The translations under genes were made by a program, and so were the position numbers. This document shows positions 1-8,414 of a stretch of 39,288 nt of DNA, in pieces. The stretch comes from JBBDWJ01 sp040902925 (GTDB lineage: Bacteria > Acidobacteriota > Terriglobia > Bryobacterales > UBA6623), in the NCBI GenBank assembly GCA_040902925.1, contig JBBDWJ010000110.1, positions 1 to 39,288 of the forward strand, in the 5' to 3' direction. Positions within the stretch are counted from its first letter, which is position 1. Each line of letters opens with the position of its first letter. The notes below the pieces were generated by a model. It had not been told where the DNA came from. It made no database searches and saw nothing but the letters and a program-made list of their open reading frames with translations.

Positions 1-1497
1 GCTATGTTTTTTCCCGCCTACCGACCAGGTCACGCGGGCGCCGATCGCGTCCCGGTTGCAGTCGCGGCCTTCGAGCTTCAGTCCGAGCCAGTGATTTCCG
101 GCTGCGGCGCGGTTCTTTAGCAGCACGGGCGCCGCGCCATTGTTGGCGATCAACACATCCAGCGCTCCATCATTGTCGTAGTCGCCGAGCGCCAGACCGC
201 GTGCGGGGTAGCTTTTCTGAAACGCCGGGCCCGCCCCGGCGCTTACATCGCGAAGCTTACCCTCTTCCTGATGGAACAGCAGCAGCGGCTCTTTGTAAGT
301 CACCTGCAGCGAGTACTGGCCGATCATGTCGTCCGGGTGGCCGTTGGCGAGCATGAGATCGATGTAGCCGTCGTTGTCATAGTCGAAAAACTTCAGACCC
401 CAACCCGACAGCAGCCGCGTGGCCTGCGCGATGCCGTGCTCGTGGGCGTCATCGCGAAACGTCTCGTCGCCGTTGTTGTGGTAGAGGGAAAACATCTCCT
501 GATCGACGTTGGCGACAAAAAGGTCTTGAAAACCGTCCTGGTCGAGGTCCGCCGAATCAACGCCCATGCCCGAGCGGGGCTGGCCGTCCGCCGAGAAGGC
601 CACTTCCGAAAACAGGCCGATCTCTTCCCACTGGTTCTTGCCGCGATTCATGAACAGAAAGTTCTGCACGGTGTCGTTAGCGACGAACAGATCCATCAGC
701 CCGTCGTTGTTGACGTCGGTGGCGACGACACCCAACGCCTTGCCGAGCGCTTGGTGGATTTCCGTCTTCTCGCTGACCAGCGTGAACGATCCGTCGCCAT
801 TGTTATGGAACAGCTTCGATGGCGTCGGCTTGAACACGCGCGGGATGCAGTAGTAGCGCTGGCCGGTTTTGTTGGTGCCGCAGTCGATGTTCATGCCGGC
901 GCTGAACTCGACGAAGCTGCACAGAAACAGATCAAGGCGGCCGTCGTTGTCGTAGTCGAACCAGACCGCGGAAGTCTGCCACCCGGGAGCGGCGAGCCCG
1001 GCTTTGTCGGTGACGTCGCTGAACGTGCCGTCGCCGTTGTTGTGATAGAGAATCGACTTGCCGTAGGAGGTCACCAGCAAATCGGCGTAGCCGTCGTTGT
1101 CATAGTCGCCGGCCGCGCAGCCCATGCCGAACGTTCCACGGGCCACGCCGGCTTTGTCGGTGACGTCGCTGAAGGTACCGTCTCGGTTGTTTTTGTAGAG
1201 GGCGTTCTTGAGCGGTATTTTCGGTTTGTAGAAGTCTGAAGGGCCGGAGTTGACGAGATAGATATCCATCCAGCCGTCGTTGTCGAAGTCGAAAAACGCG
1301 CAGCCGGGGCCTACCGTTTCCGGCAGGTAGTGCTGGGGCGACATGGCGTTCTCGTGAACGAATTGGATGCCGCTTCTGGAGGCCGGAATTTCTTCAAACA
1401 ACGGCGTTGCCGCTCGGGCGCGAGGTAGCAGGGCCGCCGCGCCCATGACGCCCGCCATGCCAAGAAACTTGCGTCGTGGGAAGCGGTTCAAAGCCAT
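1..1497 (-). CDS. CRTAC1-family FG-GAP/VCBS repeat protein with ASPIC/UnbV C-terminus, Tat-exported (partial)
   Basis: The frame is open from the ATG at 1497 to the window edge (499 codons, no stop), so the C-terminus is missing. The N-terminus carries a twin-arginine signal (RRKFLG, then MAGVMGAAALLP), implying folded export. At least seven calcium-binding loops of the form DxDNDG follow (DFDNDGWMD, DYDNDGYAD, DYDNDGRLD, DVNNDGLMD, DLDQDGFQD, DYDNDGYID, DYDNDGALD), marking FG-GAP/VCBS beta-propeller blades. The last visible part (GNHWLGLKLEGRDCNRDAIG) matches the start of the ASPIC/UnbV domain that ends CRTAC1 proteins. These are thought to be extracytoplasmic binding or adhesion propellers; the ligand is unknown. 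It lies 49 bases after the VWFA gene, in the same direction, and is probably the last visible gene of that operon. No clear Shine-Dalgarno precedes it. Confidence 0.9.
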   Translation of the reverse strand, partial: MALNRFPRRKFLGMAGVMGAAALLPRARAATPLFEEIPASRSGIQFVHENAMSPQHYLPETVGPGCAFFDFDNDGWMDIYLVNSGPSDFYKPKIPLKNALYKNNRDGTFSDVTDKAGVARGTFGMGCAAGDYDNDGYADLLVTSYGKSILYHNNGDGTFSDVTDKAGLAAPGWQTSAVWFDYDNDGRLDLFLCSFVEFSAGMNIDCGTNKTGQRYYCIPRVFKPTPSKLFHNNGDGSFTLVSEKTEIHQALGKALGVVATDVNNDGLMDLFVANDTVQNFLFMNRGKNQWEEIGLFSEVAFSADGQPRSGMGVDSADLDQDGFQDLFVANVDQEMFSLYHNNGDETFRDDAHEHGIAQATRLLSGWGLKFFDYDNDGYIDLMLANGHPDDMIGQYSLQVTYKEPLLLFHQEEGKLRDVSAGAGPAFQKSYPARGLALGDYDNDGALDVLIANNGAAPVLLKNRAAAGNHWLGLKLEGRDCNRDAIGARVTWSVGGKKHS

Positions 1498-1546
1498 TGG
1501 TCGATTCGAAAGTCGAAAGCCGTCCGCGAGTGCGTTCGCCGGAAAG

Positions 1547-3850
1547 TCACGGGCTCACCTGAAAGTAAGCCCGTTCGACAACCCCCACATCCCCTTGCTT
1601 GAGCATCACGTTGACCAGATATTGTCCGGCCGGAAAACTTCCTGCCGGTGCGGTCGCGATGTAAGGGATGCTGCCATCGGGTCGAGGCTCGGGCAATTCC
1701 GGTTTCGATTGGGCCACGACTTCCCCGTCTCTCAAGTATTGTAAGAACAACTCGGGCTTGGCGTCCGATCGCGAGGCGGGATAGATCACGAAATAGTGCG
1801 ACACGCTCCCCGCCGTACGGGAATCGATGACGTCGGCCAGCGTCGGCGCCACCTTGCCGACGCTGCAGACGAAAGGGTCGAGGGGTTCGGACGAATCTGC
1901 TTCCGCCGGTACGCTGTTTGCGGTTTCCTTGCCACCGGCTTGCTGGTCGTTGGCCGCACCGGCGGCGTCCCCGCCTGTTGCCACGGGATCCACGCGGCGG
2001 ATCAGCGCGACACTCGACAACGCCGGCCCATCACCCGCGCGCTGAATCAGCACGACGGAGCGCGAGGCGCCGATGTGGCCGGAAGTGTGATCCTGCACCG
2101 CCGTTTCGAGCGTGTAGCGGCCCGGCGGCAGCTCCCAACTGCGGCTGAGCGTAAAGGTGCCGCGGCGGAAAGCGTCCAACTTCGCCGCATCCACGCTCAG
2201 CGGAAGGTCTTCGCTGATTTTCTTGACCAGACGCCCGTCAGCGTTCTTGAGCTGCGCCAGCAATGAGAGCCTGCCGGTGTGCAGCGTGCCGTCCGAGTTG
2301 GTCATCTCCAGATCGCCGAGCGCCAACTCGGCGACGAGCGCTCCGGACGAAATTCCCGGAAAGCGCAGAACTCGCGAGCGAAACGGGAAGTCCGCCGGCT
2401 GCGGATTCGAACGCAACGCCGCCAGCAGCGGCAGCTCATGCGGCCCGACATGGAAATCAGCGTCCTCCGGCATGTCGAAGTAACCGTTGCGTGTTTGCAC
2501 TTCGGCTTTGGGCCGCGCGACTTCGACCTTGACCTCGCGAAAACTCCCGTCGTAGCGCGGCGCGGGCGGCTGGTAGGAGGCTTCGTAGTACGTCAGCACG
2601 TCTTCCACGATGCGGTCGAGCGGCTTCGAGAAATTGTTGGTATCGGCGATCAGATGTCCGCCGGTCTCGACGGCTAACTCCTCCAAGTTGCCTTGCGCGC
2701 TGGCGCGGATCGATTCGATCTGGCTTTCGTATTGAAAAAATTCCCGCGGGTTCGAAGCGCCGCCTCCCAGGGTGATGAGCCCGGGGGGTAGCGGCCGGTG
2801 CAGCATGGCCGCTTGGTTGAGCATCGGCGAGGCCGTCCGCAATCCCACGGCGTCGATCGAATAGAAGGTGACGTTAGCGCGGTTGGCTCCCGAGACGAGT
2901 TGATCGAAACGCCATTGAGAGTCTGTCGGTAAAGGAAAACCCGGTGAGAACAGCAGAATCGTCTTGCGGCCGGCCAGCCCGTGCTGGGCGTCCACTAAAG
3001 CTTGCAGGGACAGGATGACTCTGTCGGCGGCGTTGACGCGATCAAAGAACTCCATGGCGATGGCCGTATTCGCCTGTACGCGCGCGATGATGTCGCCGTA
3101 GATGTCTCCGTTGATGGGCTGTGTGCTCGGACTAGCCGTGTTCTGGGTTTGAGGACCGGCGCCGGCTCCCGCTTCCGCTGGAACCGCGATGTCGGGTTGC
3201 GCGATGGGATTGTCGGCCACTGTTCCCGAGAATCTAGTGACGCTCGTCATGCTTCCCGAAGCAGCCTGCCGAACAGCGCCCCGCAGACGGGCGTGGTCGT
3301 TGGTGAAGGGAGCTAGTGTCCGCAAATGCGTGTCGATGGAAAAGACTCCGACGTAAACTCGCTCGGCCAGGTTCTTCTCGAGAAAGTCGAGAGCAGCGGC
3401 GTAGACGTATTTTCGGGATTCGGGGCTGAGGCCGTGGAAGACGATGCTGACGAGTTGATTCAGTCGCAGCGGATCGGGAGTGCCGGCTGAGGTCCGCGGG
3501 GTCCCCGTTGAGAGCGTTTCGGGCCCACCAGGGTTGGGCCCGGTGTCAGCGTCCGGAGAGGTACTCCCGGTGCTGCCGTCGACCAGCCGGAACGAAGTGA
3601 CTTTCTGCTCGACGCCTTCCTCGTAAATCTTGACCTCTTCCGGATGCAAATTCCGAATCGTTCGTCCGCGCTGGTCGCGAACCACCAGGTCTAACAGGAC
3701 TTCGCGCGCGCCCGACCGAAACACCGTTTGCTTGTCATTGGACGGCGGGTCCTGGCCCCACGCGAGGCTGTATGCGCCCAGGCCCAGGCCAATAGCGGCC
3801 GCCGCTAGCAGAGTTCCGCCAAATTGCTTCAGCCTCGCTACGCATCGCAT
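1547..3850 (-). CDS. VWFA-related acidobacterial-type protein, copy 1
   Basis: 767 residues with a Sec signal peptide (about 1-33, ending SLAWGQ). Next come an N-terminal beta domain (REVLLDLVVRDQRGRTI... KIYEEGVEQKVTSF) and a VWFA-like domain at about 130-420. The central strand GRKTILLFSPGF lies near residue 300, followed by VTFYSIDAVGLRT. This order is typical of the 'VWFA-related acidobacterial domain' family. The usual metal-site motif DxSxS is absent: the first strand reads SIVFHGLSPES. The C-terminal third is beta-rich and ends in a block shared with copy 2 (PELP..., GSIPYIATAPAGSFPAGQY). A good Shine-Dalgarno (AGAGGTG) precedes the ATG. It lies 28 bases downstream of copy 2 and looks like a tandem duplicate. 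Expected location is the periplasm or cell surface, as a protein-protein interaction module; its exact role is unknown. Confidence 0.88.
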   Translation of the reverse strand: MRCVARLKQFGGTLLAAAAIGLGLGAYSLAWGQDPPSNDKQTVFRSGAREVLLDLVVRDQRGRTIRNLHPEEVKIYEEGVEQKVTSFRLVDGSTGSTSPDADTGPNPGGPETLSTGTPRTSAGTPDPLRLNQLVSIVFHGLSPESRKYVYAAALDFLEKNLAERVYVGVFSIDTHLRTLAPFTNDHARLRGAVRQAASGSMTSVTRFSGTVADNPIAQPDIAVPAEAGAGAGPQTQNTASPSTQPINGDIYGDIIARVQANTAIAMEFFDRVNAADRVILSLQALVDAQHGLAGRKTILLFSPGFPLPTDSQWRFDQLVSGANRANVTFYSIDAVGLRTASPMLNQAAMLHRPLPPGLITLGGGASNPREFFQYESQIESIRASAQGNLEELAVETGGHLIADTNNFSKPLDRIVEDVLTYYEASYQPPAPRYDGSFREVKVEVARPKAEVQTRNGYFDMPEDADFHVGPHELPLLAALRSNPQPADFPFRSRVLRFPGISSGALVAELALGDLEMTNSDGTLHTGRLSLLAQLKNADGRLVKKISEDLPLSVDAAKLDAFRRGTFTLSRSWELPPGRYTLETAVQDHTSGHIGASRSVVLIQRAGDGPALSSVALIRRVDPVATGGDAAGAANDQQAGGKETANSVPAEADSSEPLDPFVCSVGKVAPTLADVIDSRTAGSVSHYFVIYPASRSDAKPELFLQYLRDGEVVAQSKPELPEPRPDGSIPYIATAPAGSFPAGQYLVNVMLKQGDVGVVERAYFQVSP

Positions 3851-3878
3851 CGGATCACCTCTTCGGTTACTACTCCGG

Positions 3879-6158
3879 CTACTCCACGATCTTGAAAAAG
3901 GCTTCTCTCTCCGCCGTAGAGCCGCCTTGAGTGACGATGACCTTCATGGTGAACTCGCCGGGCGGAAAGGCGCTTGCCGGCGTTGTCGCGATATAGGGAA
4001 TCCAGCCGTCTTCCTGCGGCGTGGGCAGCTCGGGAGATCCCTTGCCGACGAGCTGGCCGTCGAGGTAGTACTCCATCAACAGCGTTGGCTTTTCCGTGGA
4101 CGACTTGTCGGGATAGACCACGAAGTAATACGACACGTTGCCGCCCAGGCTCTTGGGGATAACGAACTCGGTTGCCGGTACGACGGTTCCCAATTGGAAT
4201 TCGAGCGGGCTGTGGATAGCTTCCTCGCTCGGCGCTTCCGCTTGTTCCTGCTTTTTCTTCTTGGCGTCTTTCCCGGCCGCTTGCTTCTCATCGAGGCGGC
4301 GGATCAAGGCGAGATCGCTGAGCCCGACGCCCGTTTTTGGCGCTTCGACGACCACGCCCGTTTTGGATGCGCCGTATTTTTCCGCGAGCTGGTCGCGGAT
4401 GGCGGCCTCGAGGGTGTACTGGCCCGGTTCGACTTCCCAATTCTTGTAGAGCATGAAATTAGCCTGCCGGACGCCGTCGAGTTGCGCCGCGTCGCCGCGC
4501 AGAGGAACGTCTTGGCTGACCTTCTTGACGATGACGCCACTCTGGTCTTTGAGCTGCAAGAGGATGGAAAACCGCGCGCTGTAGTTGCGCTCGGGGGCGT
4601 CATTTTTCTTTCTCTTGCCGTTGGGCGCCGCTTCGCTTTCGTCGAACTGCAGCTTGGACAACGGAACCTGCGTGGCAAGCGATAACAGCGGCGTACCTTG
4701 TTGGGTTCGAAACTCGAGCCATAGATTGTTGAACGAAAGGTCCTGTGGTGGCGTGTCGTCGGCGAGGGCCGCCATCAGAGGCATTTCGAACGGAACGGTG
4801 ACGATGTCGCCAACCGCCGGAGGCAGCGCGTAGTAGCCGTCGCGCGTCTGAATCTCGACCTCCGGGCGGCTGACCGCAATGGCAACCGGACGGAAGCTGC
4901 CGTCGAACTGCTCCCAAGGCGGGCGGTAAGTGATTTCGTAGTACGAAAAAATATCTTCGGTAAGCCGCAACAGCGGTTTGGCGAAGCTGTTGGTGTTGCC
5001 AATGAAATCGCCGCCGGTGCGCTCGGCGATTTCTTGTAGCGTCCCCTGGCGATCGGAGCGAATCGAATCCTGCGCAGCGTCAAAAGCTGTAGCTTCGTCG
5101 CGGGTGACGCCGCGTTGCGCCGAGCTGATGGACATCTCTTGCTGGTTGCGGCTTGCTTCCACGGAATCTTGCAGCCGCTGCCGAGCGTCGTCGAGCTGGC
5201 TGGTGGCTTGAAGGCCGCGCGCATCGATAGTGTAGAAGCTGACCTGAGCGCGGTTGGCTTCGCTGACGAGACCATCGAGGTGCGATACGTAGTTGGTGGG
5301 CACATGGAAGCCTTCCGAAAATAGCAGCACGGTCTTGCGGCCCACCAGGTCAGCCTGTCGCCGCACCAATGCGATCAGTGAACAAATGCTGCCGCCGGCC
5401 TCGGCGTCGCGAGCCAGTTGCTGGGAGTACCGCGCGATATCGAGAGCGCGCCGCGCGAGCATGGCGTCGATGTCTGGCGGGCCCGCTGGTGCCGCGATCG
5501 TTGCGGCCCCGGCTTGTTGCAGGTTCGGCGCGCCGGTTTTCGCCAGGTAGTCCTGCAGGCGGCGCTCGACCAGGGCCGATTCGGTGTAGAAGTCGGTGCG
5601 ATTGCGTCCGGTCGCCGATTGGATCGCTTCTTCGAGTTTGTCGCGGTCGTTCGAGAACTCAAGCAGCGGGTAGAGCTGCCGGTCAAGGACATACACCGCA
5701 ACGTAGACATTCTCGCGCAGCTCGCTGCGAATGAAATCGCGCGCCGCACGGAACGCAAGCTGCCGCGCATTGTTCCCGAGGCGCTCGAAAACCAGACTAA
5801 CGAGCTGCGCCATGCGCATCTGCGAGCCGGCGCCGGCTGCCGCCGCTGCTTCGGCACCCTCGACGGGCGCCACGCCGGGCGCGCCGCCCAGCCGCTCGAG
5901 CCGGCCGCCCTCGACCTTCCGGAAAGAGAGGATCTGTTGCGGCGTGTTCGCTTCGAGGACCTTGATTTCTTCGACGGTCAGATCACGGACAGGCTCGCCT
6001 TTCTTGCTGCGCACGATCAGATCCACGACGACCTCGCGGGCGTCCGTGCGAATGATGTAACCCGTGCCGGAGTTCGCCGCTGTTCCAGGGGCGGTTTCCT
6101 GCGCCACAAGGCACAACGGAATCAGCAGCAGGATTGCAACAACGACCGGCCATCGCAT
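3879..6158 (-). CDS. VWFA-related acidobacterial-type protein, copy 2
   Basis: 759 residues from the ATG at 6158. This start is chosen because it begins a signal peptide (MRWPVVVAILLLIPLCLVAQ) and has AGAGGTG just upstream. The frame stays open further upstream, but only over the preceding TPR gene. The layout matches copy 1: N-terminal domain (REVVVDLIVRSKKGEPVRDL), VWFA-like core with GRKTVLLFSEGF near residue 273 and VSFYTIDARGLQA after it, then a beta-rich C-terminus (GWIPYIATTPASAFPPGEF). A lysine-rich linker (KDAKKKKQEQAE) precedes the last domain. The MIDAS motif is again missing; the first strand is SLVFERLGNNA. The start lies 4 bases beyond the stop of the TPR gene, so translation is probably coupled. 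Likely a periplasmic or surface protein with an unknown partner. Confidence 0.88.
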   Translation of the reverse strand: MRWPVVVAILLLIPLCLVAQETAPGTAANSGTGYIIRTDAREVVVDLIVRSKKGEPVRDLTVEEIKVLEANTPQQILSFRKVEGGRLERLGGAPGVAPVEGAEAAAAAGAGSQMRMAQLVSLVFERLGNNARQLAFRAARDFIRSELRENVYVAVYVLDRQLYPLLEFSNDRDKLEEAIQSATGRNRTDFYTESALVERRLQDYLAKTGAPNLQQAGAATIAAPAGPPDIDAMLARRALDIARYSQQLARDAEAGGSICSLIALVRRQADLVGRKTVLLFSEGFHVPTNYVSHLDGLVSEANRAQVSFYTIDARGLQATSQLDDARQRLQDSVEASRNQQEMSISSAQRGVTRDEATAFDAAQDSIRSDRQGTLQEIAERTGGDFIGNTNSFAKPLLRLTEDIFSYYEITYRPPWEQFDGSFRPVAIAVSRPEVEIQTRDGYYALPPAVGDIVTVPFEMPLMAALADDTPPQDLSFNNLWLEFRTQQGTPLLSLATQVPLSKLQFDESEAAPNGKRKKNDAPERNYSARFSILLQLKDQSGVIVKKVSQDVPLRGDAAQLDGVRQANFMLYKNWEVEPGQYTLEAAIRDQLAEKYGASKTGVVVEAPKTGVGLSDLALIRRLDEKQAAGKDAKKKKQEQAEAPSEEAIHSPLEFQLGTVVPATEFVIPKSLGGNVSYYFVVYPDKSSTEKPTLLMEYYLDGQLVGKGSPELPTPQEDGWIPYIATTPASAFPPGEFTMKVIVTQGGSTAEREAFFKIVE

Positions 6159-6162
6159 GGCG

Positions 6163-7275
6163 TCACCTCTTTTGTTGGAGTTTCTCGAGACGTTGAAACT
6201 CAGCGTGCTCGCGTTCGGAATCCTGCTTGCGCCCGGCGCGGCTGTAGGCGCGGGCCAACGCGAAGCGGGACTGCGGGCTGTCGGGCGCCAGCCGCACAGC
6301 GGCTTCGAGCTGCCGCACCGCTTCGCCGACATCGCCGGCGCCCAGCAGCAGCCGGCCATAGGCGTGCCGCGCCGCGAAATCGTCGGGTTTCGCTGCAACG
6401 GCTTCGCGGGCGTAAGGGAGTCCGTCAGAAAACTGGTTGCGTTTGAGGAATTCGAAAGCGAGTTGCAGCCGGGCGGCCACGCTGCCCGGCGAGACTTCGA
6501 GCTCGCGGCGGAATTCCGCGATCGCCCGGTCCGCGTCGCCGTTCAGCAGAAACGCGCCGAAGGCGTAGTGCGCGTTCGGCTCCTTCGGAAAACGCGCCGT
6601 CAGATCCTCAAGGAGTTTTCGCGCCGCGTCAACATCCGAGGTGGCAGCAAGGTAGGCGGCGTTCCCCGCCAGGCGTACTGCTTCGGGATTGCGCCGCTCC
6701 GATTCAGGGCTGCGCGGCGCTGCTTCCCCAGGCAGGGCAGGGACGCGCAACATGCTCAGCCCCAGCGCTTCGATCAAATCAGCGGACGGCTGCTGAGTGA
6801 CCGCCGCGAGCGCTTCAAGCAGCCGAATGGACTCCTCGAATCTTCCAGCGCGGGTCAACAGCGCCCCAAGGTGATACTGCGCCACGGGCGCGATCGGCGA
6901 ACCCTCGGGTAGGCCTAGCGTAGTTATCCTCTCGAGGCTGCCAAGCGCTGCGTCGTAGCGGCGCTCTCGAAACTCGCACAGCCCGCGGAAGGCCCACGCG
7001 CCCCCGAGCTGCGGTTGATTCGCCGTCAGTTGCTCGAACTGCTGGCGGCATTCGCCCCAGCGCTCGAGCTCGTACAGCACTGTGCCCAGCGCCCAGCGGC
7101 CTTCGTCCCATTTGGGCTGCTGATCGAGTGCTTCGTGATACGACTGTGCGGCTTCGTCCAGGCGTTGCGCCTGGTGTGCCGCCTGGGCCCGCGACCGGGC
7201 TTCCTCGAAACCAGCCGCGGCGGCGCTGGCGGCCAGTAGCGGAACGAAAAAAACCGACACAGCCAGCGGCCTCAT
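6163..7275 (-). CDS. exported TPR protein, copy 3 of a tandem set
   Basis: 370 residues with a short signal peptide (MRPLAVSVFFVPLLAASAAAA) and TPR helices through most of the chain (for example FEEARSRAQAAHQAQRLDEA, GRWALGTVLYELERW and HAYGRLLLGAGDVGEAVRQL). The start overlaps the previous stop in an ATGA (7272-7275). Its stop is 4 bases from the next VWFA start, so it is embedded in a tightly coupled operon. The C-terminus (YSRAGRKQDSEREHAEFQRL) corresponds to YRLGRKEDGDRERAAVREL and YRLDRKPDGDREREIVRRL in the two upstream TPR genes, so the three arose by duplication. It probably acts as a periplasmic scaffold for protein complexes. No enzymatic motif is visible. Confidence 0.87.
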   Translation of the reverse strand: MRPLAVSVFFVPLLAASAAAAGFEEARSRAQAAHQAQRLDEAAQSYHEALDQQPKWDEGRWALGTVLYELERWGECRQQFEQLTANQPQLGGAWAFRGLCEFRERRYDAALGSLERITTLGLPEGSPIAPVAQYHLGALLTRAGRFEESIRLLEALAAVTQQPSADLIEALGLSMLRVPALPGEAAPRSPESERRNPEAVRLAGNAAYLAATSDVDAARKLLEDLTARFPKEPNAHYAFGAFLLNGDADRAIAEFRRELEVSPGSVAARLQLAFEFLKRNQFSDGLPYAREAVAAKPDDFAARHAYGRLLLGAGDVGEAVRQLEAAVRLAPDSPQSRFALARAYSRAGRKQDSEREHAEFQRLEKLQQKR

Positions 7276-8414
7276 GGCTTCGCCTCCGGTGCGTCGTTTT
7301 CCGCGTCGGCCGGTGCGCCAAAAATTCCGCTCTGCTCGGTCTGGCTCTTGGCGTTCAACTCGCGAACGGCCGCCCGCTCGCGGTCGCCGTCCTCCTTGCG
7401 GCCAAGGCGGTAATACGCCGTCGCCAGCGTGACCCGCGCCGCGGTGAACTCGGGCGTTTGCTGGACGATCTGTTCCAGCAGGCCGCGGGATTCTTCGATG
7501 CGGCCGGTGGCGAGCGTGGCGACCGCCAACTGATACTGCGCGGCAATCGAATGCGGGCGCAGCTCGAGGGCTTTTCCCAGCAGTTGCAACGCCTCATCGA
7601 ACTTGCGCTTCTTACTCAGCAGCGTGCCGAGCATGCGATTGGCGAGATAGTCGTCGGGGTTGCCCGCCAGCACTTTGCGGAACTGCTCGATGGCCCGATC
7701 GGGCTCGTCGCGGACCAGCATCGAGCCGTACGCAAATCGGATATCGAGATCGTCCGGGTATTGCTCGACAAGGCGCTCCATTTCGGCCATGCCGTGGCCG
7801 GCGGTCTTGGCGACCGATAGAAATGCGGCCTGCCCTACGGCATTGATCTTGGCGCGCTCCGCGGCGGGAATCTCGGGAGGCAAATACGTGCGGCGCAGCA
7901 TCGCCAAACCGAGTGCTTCGATCACCGTGGGGCTGGCGTTTTCTTTGAGCGCGAACGGCAGCAGCAACTGCGTGGCGGCCTCAAACTCGCCGTAGTGGTT
8001 CATCAGCAGCGCCAGGTAGTAAGAAGCCGTTGAAAGAAGGTCGTCGTTCGCCTTCAACGCGCGCCCGCGCGTGAGGTGCTCCAAGGCCGGCTTGTAGCGC
8101 TCGAGCTGGAATTGGCAAAGGCCGAGCAAAATCCAGGCCGCGCCGGTCTGCGGCGACACCTCGGTAACCGACTCGAAGGCGCCTGCTGCATCCTCGAACT
8201 GCTTCGCTTCGTAAAGCGAGACCGCGTAAAACCAGCGGCCTTCGGCCCACTCGGGTTTCTCGGCGAGCGCTTGCCGATAGGCGCCGATGGCCTCGTCGTA
8301 GCGGCCGGCTTCGCGCGCCGTTTTGGCGCGGGCGGCTAACTCGTCGAAAGTCGCTGCCGGTAGTGCGGCGGCCATCACCAGCAGAACGGCGATTCGACTG
8401 ACTGCCCGTTTCAT
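7272..8414 (-). CDS. exported TPR protein, copy 2 of a tandem set
   Basis: 380 residues with a signal peptide (MKRAVSRIAVLLVMAAALPAA) and consecutive TPR units (ARYDEAIGAYRQALAEKP-like repeats, EGRWFYAVSLYEAKQFEDAA, ANRMLGTLLSKKRKFDEALQ). Its start overlaps the preceding TPR stop (ATGA at 8411-8414), and its own stop overlaps the next start (ATGA at 7272-7275). This indicates one polycistronic message with coupled translation. It is closely similar in layout to the genes on both sides, including the phrase PEWAEGRW/PKWDEGRW in repeat 2. The short tail after the last TPR (SGIFGAPADAENDAPEAKP) is acidic and probably disordered. Predicted role: periplasmic protein-interaction scaffold alongside the VWFA proteins; this is inference. 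Confidence 0.87.
   Translation of the reverse strand: MKRAVSRIAVLLVMAAALPAATFDELAARAKTAREAGRYDEAIGAYRQALAEKPEWAEGRWFYAVSLYEAKQFEDAAGAFESVTEVSPQTGAAWILLGLCQFQLERYKPALEHLTRGRALKANDDLLSTASYYLALLMNHYGEFEAATQLLLPFALKENASPTVIEALGLAMLRRTYLPPEIPAAERAKINAVGQAAFLSVAKTAGHGMAEMERLVEQYPDDLDIRFAYGSMLVRDEPDRAIEQFRKVLAGNPDDYLANRMLGTLLSKKRKFDEALQLLGKALELRPHSIAAQYQLAVATLATGRIEESRGLLEQIVQQTPEFTAARVTLATAYYRLGRKEDGDRERAAVRELNAKSQTEQSGIFGAPADAENDAPEAKP

Noticed and set aside
271..1239. 322-codon plus-strand open frame rich in VVV runs
   Set aside because: It is the antisense of the FG-GAP gene; the DNDG codons read backwards as Val-rich sequence.
6159..6398. 80-residue N-terminal extension of the second VWFA protein
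   Set aside because: It lies antiparallel in frame to nothing useful, overlaps the TPR gene, and a good ribosome site and signal peptide begin at 6158.
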